DNA of 17,404 bases from Candidatus Dormiibacterota bacterium. Lineage in GTDB: Bacteria > Chloroflexota > Dormibacteria > Aeolococcales > Aeolococcaceae. The DNA lies in contig PMYJ01000049.1 of NCBI GenBank assembly GCA_003170875.1, positions 1 to 17,404 on the forward strand, in the 5' to 3' direction. The position numbers and the translations under genes were made by a program. Position 1 is the first letter of the stretch. Every line of letters starts with the position of its first letter. The notes under the pieces are model-generated. The model worked only from the letters and a program-made list of their open reading frames with translations. It searched no databases and was not told where the DNA came from. This document shows positions 16,093 to 17,404 of this stretch, one piece after another.

Positions 16093-17404
16093 GTGGCCGG
16101 TCAGATCACCAGTGACAACCTCACCGAGGCGGAGGCGGTAGAGCGCGCCGGCCTGCTCGTCGACCTCAGCTACGGCATCGACCTCGAGCTGAGCGACGAC
16201 CCGGCGGCGCCCACCTTCCGCAGCTCGACCCGTATCGGCGTCTCCTGCCGTCGCCCGGGCGCGGACACCTTTCTCAACCTGACCGTGGGCCAGCAGGGGC
16301 GGCTCCAGCAGGTGCGCGTCGGCGGGCAGCCGTGCCCCTCCGCGGTGGCCGGCTACGACGGCGCGCGCATCCCGCTCGCCGGCCTTCCGGTCGGGCCCAC
16401 CACCGTGGAGGTCGTCGCCGACTGCGCCTACGAACGGGTGGGGGTGGGCCTCCACCGGGTCGTCGACCCCGCCGACCAGCAGGTCTACCTCTACACCCAC
16501 TTCGAGCCCTTCGACGCACACAAGGTCTTCGCGTGCTTTGACCAGCCGGACCTGAAGGGCCCCCTCACGGTGACGGTGCGCGCCCCGATCGCCTGGGAGG
16601 TGTGCGGCAACGCGCGCGTGCTCGACCGGGACGACCACGGCGACGGCAGCCGCACCTGGCGGTTCAACACGACCCCTCCCCTCCCCACCTACCTGATGGC
16701 GGTGGCGGCGGGCGACTACCGCGTCATCGAGACCCGGCACCGGGGGCTCCGGCTCGCCCTCTACGCGCGGCGGTCATTGGCCCCGCACCTCGAGGAGCAG
16801 GCCGAGGAGCTGTTCACGATCACCCGGCAGGGCCTCGACTTCTTCGCCGAGGAGTTCGGCATCGCCCACGCCTTCGACGAGTACAACCAGCTCTTCGTGC
16901 CCGAATTCAACATGGGCGCGATGGAGAACCCGTGCTGTGTCACCTTCAACGAGGTTTACGTCTTCCGCAGCCGTGCCACCGAGCTCCAGCGGGCACGGCG
17001 CGCCGAGGTCATCGTCCACGAGATGGCCCACGTCTGCGGCTTCGGCGACGTCGCCACCATGCGCTGGTGGGGAGACCTCTGGCTCAACGAGACCTTCGCC
17101 ACCTACATGTCTAACAAGGCGATGGTCAACGCCACCGAGTTCACCAACGCGTGGGTCGACTTCGCCAACACCATGAAGTCGGCGGCGGCCCGCCAGGACC
17201 AGCTCCCCTCCACCCACCCCATCTCCACCCCCTGCGCCGACACCAACGAGGTGCGCCAGAATTTCGACGGCATCACCTACCAGAAGGGGGCGGCGGTCCT
17301 CAAGCAGCTGGTCGCCTGGGTAGGTGACGGCCCCTTCACCGACGGGGTCCGCGAGTACTTCCGCCGCTACCGCTGGAGCAACGCGACCCTTGGCGAGTTC
17401 CTCG
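16093..17404 (+). CDS. pepN: M1 family metallo-aminopeptidase, PepN-like (partial, C-terminus beyond window)
   Basis: Zinc aminopeptidase that removes N-terminal residues from peptides, probably cytoplasmic (no signal peptide). 437 codons are present of an expected ~830-860. The N-terminal beta domain (about 1-210) begins NLTEAEAVERAGLL, the usual actinobacterial-type opening, and contains YLYTHFEPFDAHKVFACFDQ (132-151). The substrate motif GAMEN is at 275-279, and the zinc site is H309-E310-M-A-H313 with E333 in WLNETFATYM. Odd: after HEMAH the sequence is VCGFGDVATMRWWGDLWLN, 19 residues before the glutamate, where the family has 18 (typically xWFGDLVTM...). The reading frame is clean on both sides. 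Start: GTG 16093, with a TTG nine bases upstream as alternative; no strong ribosome site. It seems a separate transcription unit from marR. Confidence 0.92.
   Translation, partial: MAGQITSDNLTEAEAVERAGLLVDLSYGIDLELSDDPAAPTFRSSTRIGVSCRRPGADTFLNLTVGQQGRLQQVRVGGQPCPSAVAGYDGARIPLAGLPVGPTTVEVVADCAYERVGVGLHRVVDPADQQVYLYTHFEPFDAHKVFACFDQPDLKGPLTVTVRAPIAWEVCGNARVLDRDDHGDGSRTWRFNTTPPLPTYLMAVAAGDYRVIETRHRGLRLALYARRSLAPHLEEQAEELFTITRQGLDFFAEEFGIAHAFDEYNQLFVPEFNMGAMENPCCVTFNEVYVFRSRATELQRARRAEVIVHEMAHVCGFGDVATMRWWGDLWLNETFATYMSNKAMVNATEFTNAWVDFANTMKSAAARQDQLPSTHPISTPCADTNEVRQNFDGITYQKGAAVLKQLVAWVGDGPFTDGVREYFRRYRWSNATLGEFL

Noticed and set aside
15355..16740. Open minus-strand frame of 461 codons opposite marR and the aminopeptidase
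   Set aside because: It lies across two well-supported plus-strand genes and their promoter, and its product has no family features.

Overview
This is a high-GC bacterial stretch (roughly two-thirds G+C by eye, with strong G/C preference at third codon positions). It holds almost the whole operon for the proton-pumping NADH:quinone oxidoreductase (complex I), read on the minus strand in the canonical order nuoA-B-C-D-E-F-G-H-I-J-K-L-M-N. The window starts inside nuoN. A fourteen-gene operon with the NADH-input module (NuoEFG), GTG/TTG starts, an actinobacterial-style M1 aminopeptidase and YceI/MarR neighbours suggests an aerobic member of the high-GC Terrabacteria (Actinomycetota, Chloroflexota or a relative such as Dormibacterota). 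The lineage is inference; there is no rRNA or other marker here.

Layout. (1) 1-13612, minus strand: nuoN (3' part missing), M, L, K, J, I, H, G, F, E, D, C, B, A. Almost every junction is an overlap of 1-10 nt (GTGA, ATGA or TGATG) or a gap of 0-8 nt; the one larger gap is E/F (22 nt). The set reads as one translationally coupled transcript. NuoE/F/G oxidise NADH and pass electrons through Fe-S clusters in G, I and B to quinone bound between B, D and H. The membrane arm (A, H, J, K, L, M, N) moves protons. (2) 13613-13693: short leader and intergenic DNA with two hairpins. (3) 13694-14521, minus: a membrane DUF2231 protein fused to a Rieske [2Fe-2S] domain, directly upstream of nuoA. (4) 14522-14728: intergenic DNA with three imperfect copies of a ~43-bp element every 59-60 bp, two of them hairpin-forming. 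(5) 14729-15301, minus: a YceI-family protein. (6) 15302-15411: a compact divergent control region with overlapping -10 elements, two GTTG-N6-CAAC palindromes and three 15-bp tandem repeats. (7) 15412-15945, plus: a MarR-family regulator, probably acting on that control region. (8) 16093-17404, plus: the N-terminal part of an M1 (PepN-like) metallo-aminopeptidase, cut by the window end.

The core is ordinary respiratory machinery. The points worth a second look are: the conserved TM5 glutamate of NuoL is replaced by alanine while NuoM and NuoN keep theirs; cysteine pairs occur in the predicted outer-face loops of NuoH, NuoJ and NuoL; NuoI has a long low-complexity tail; the M1 peptidase has HEXXH-X19-E instead of HEXXH-X18-E; a possible frameshift lies at the end of nuoE; and two intergenic regions carry unusual repeats. 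I see no CRISPR array, transposon, phage gene, tRNA or rRNA, and no clear new multi-gene system.
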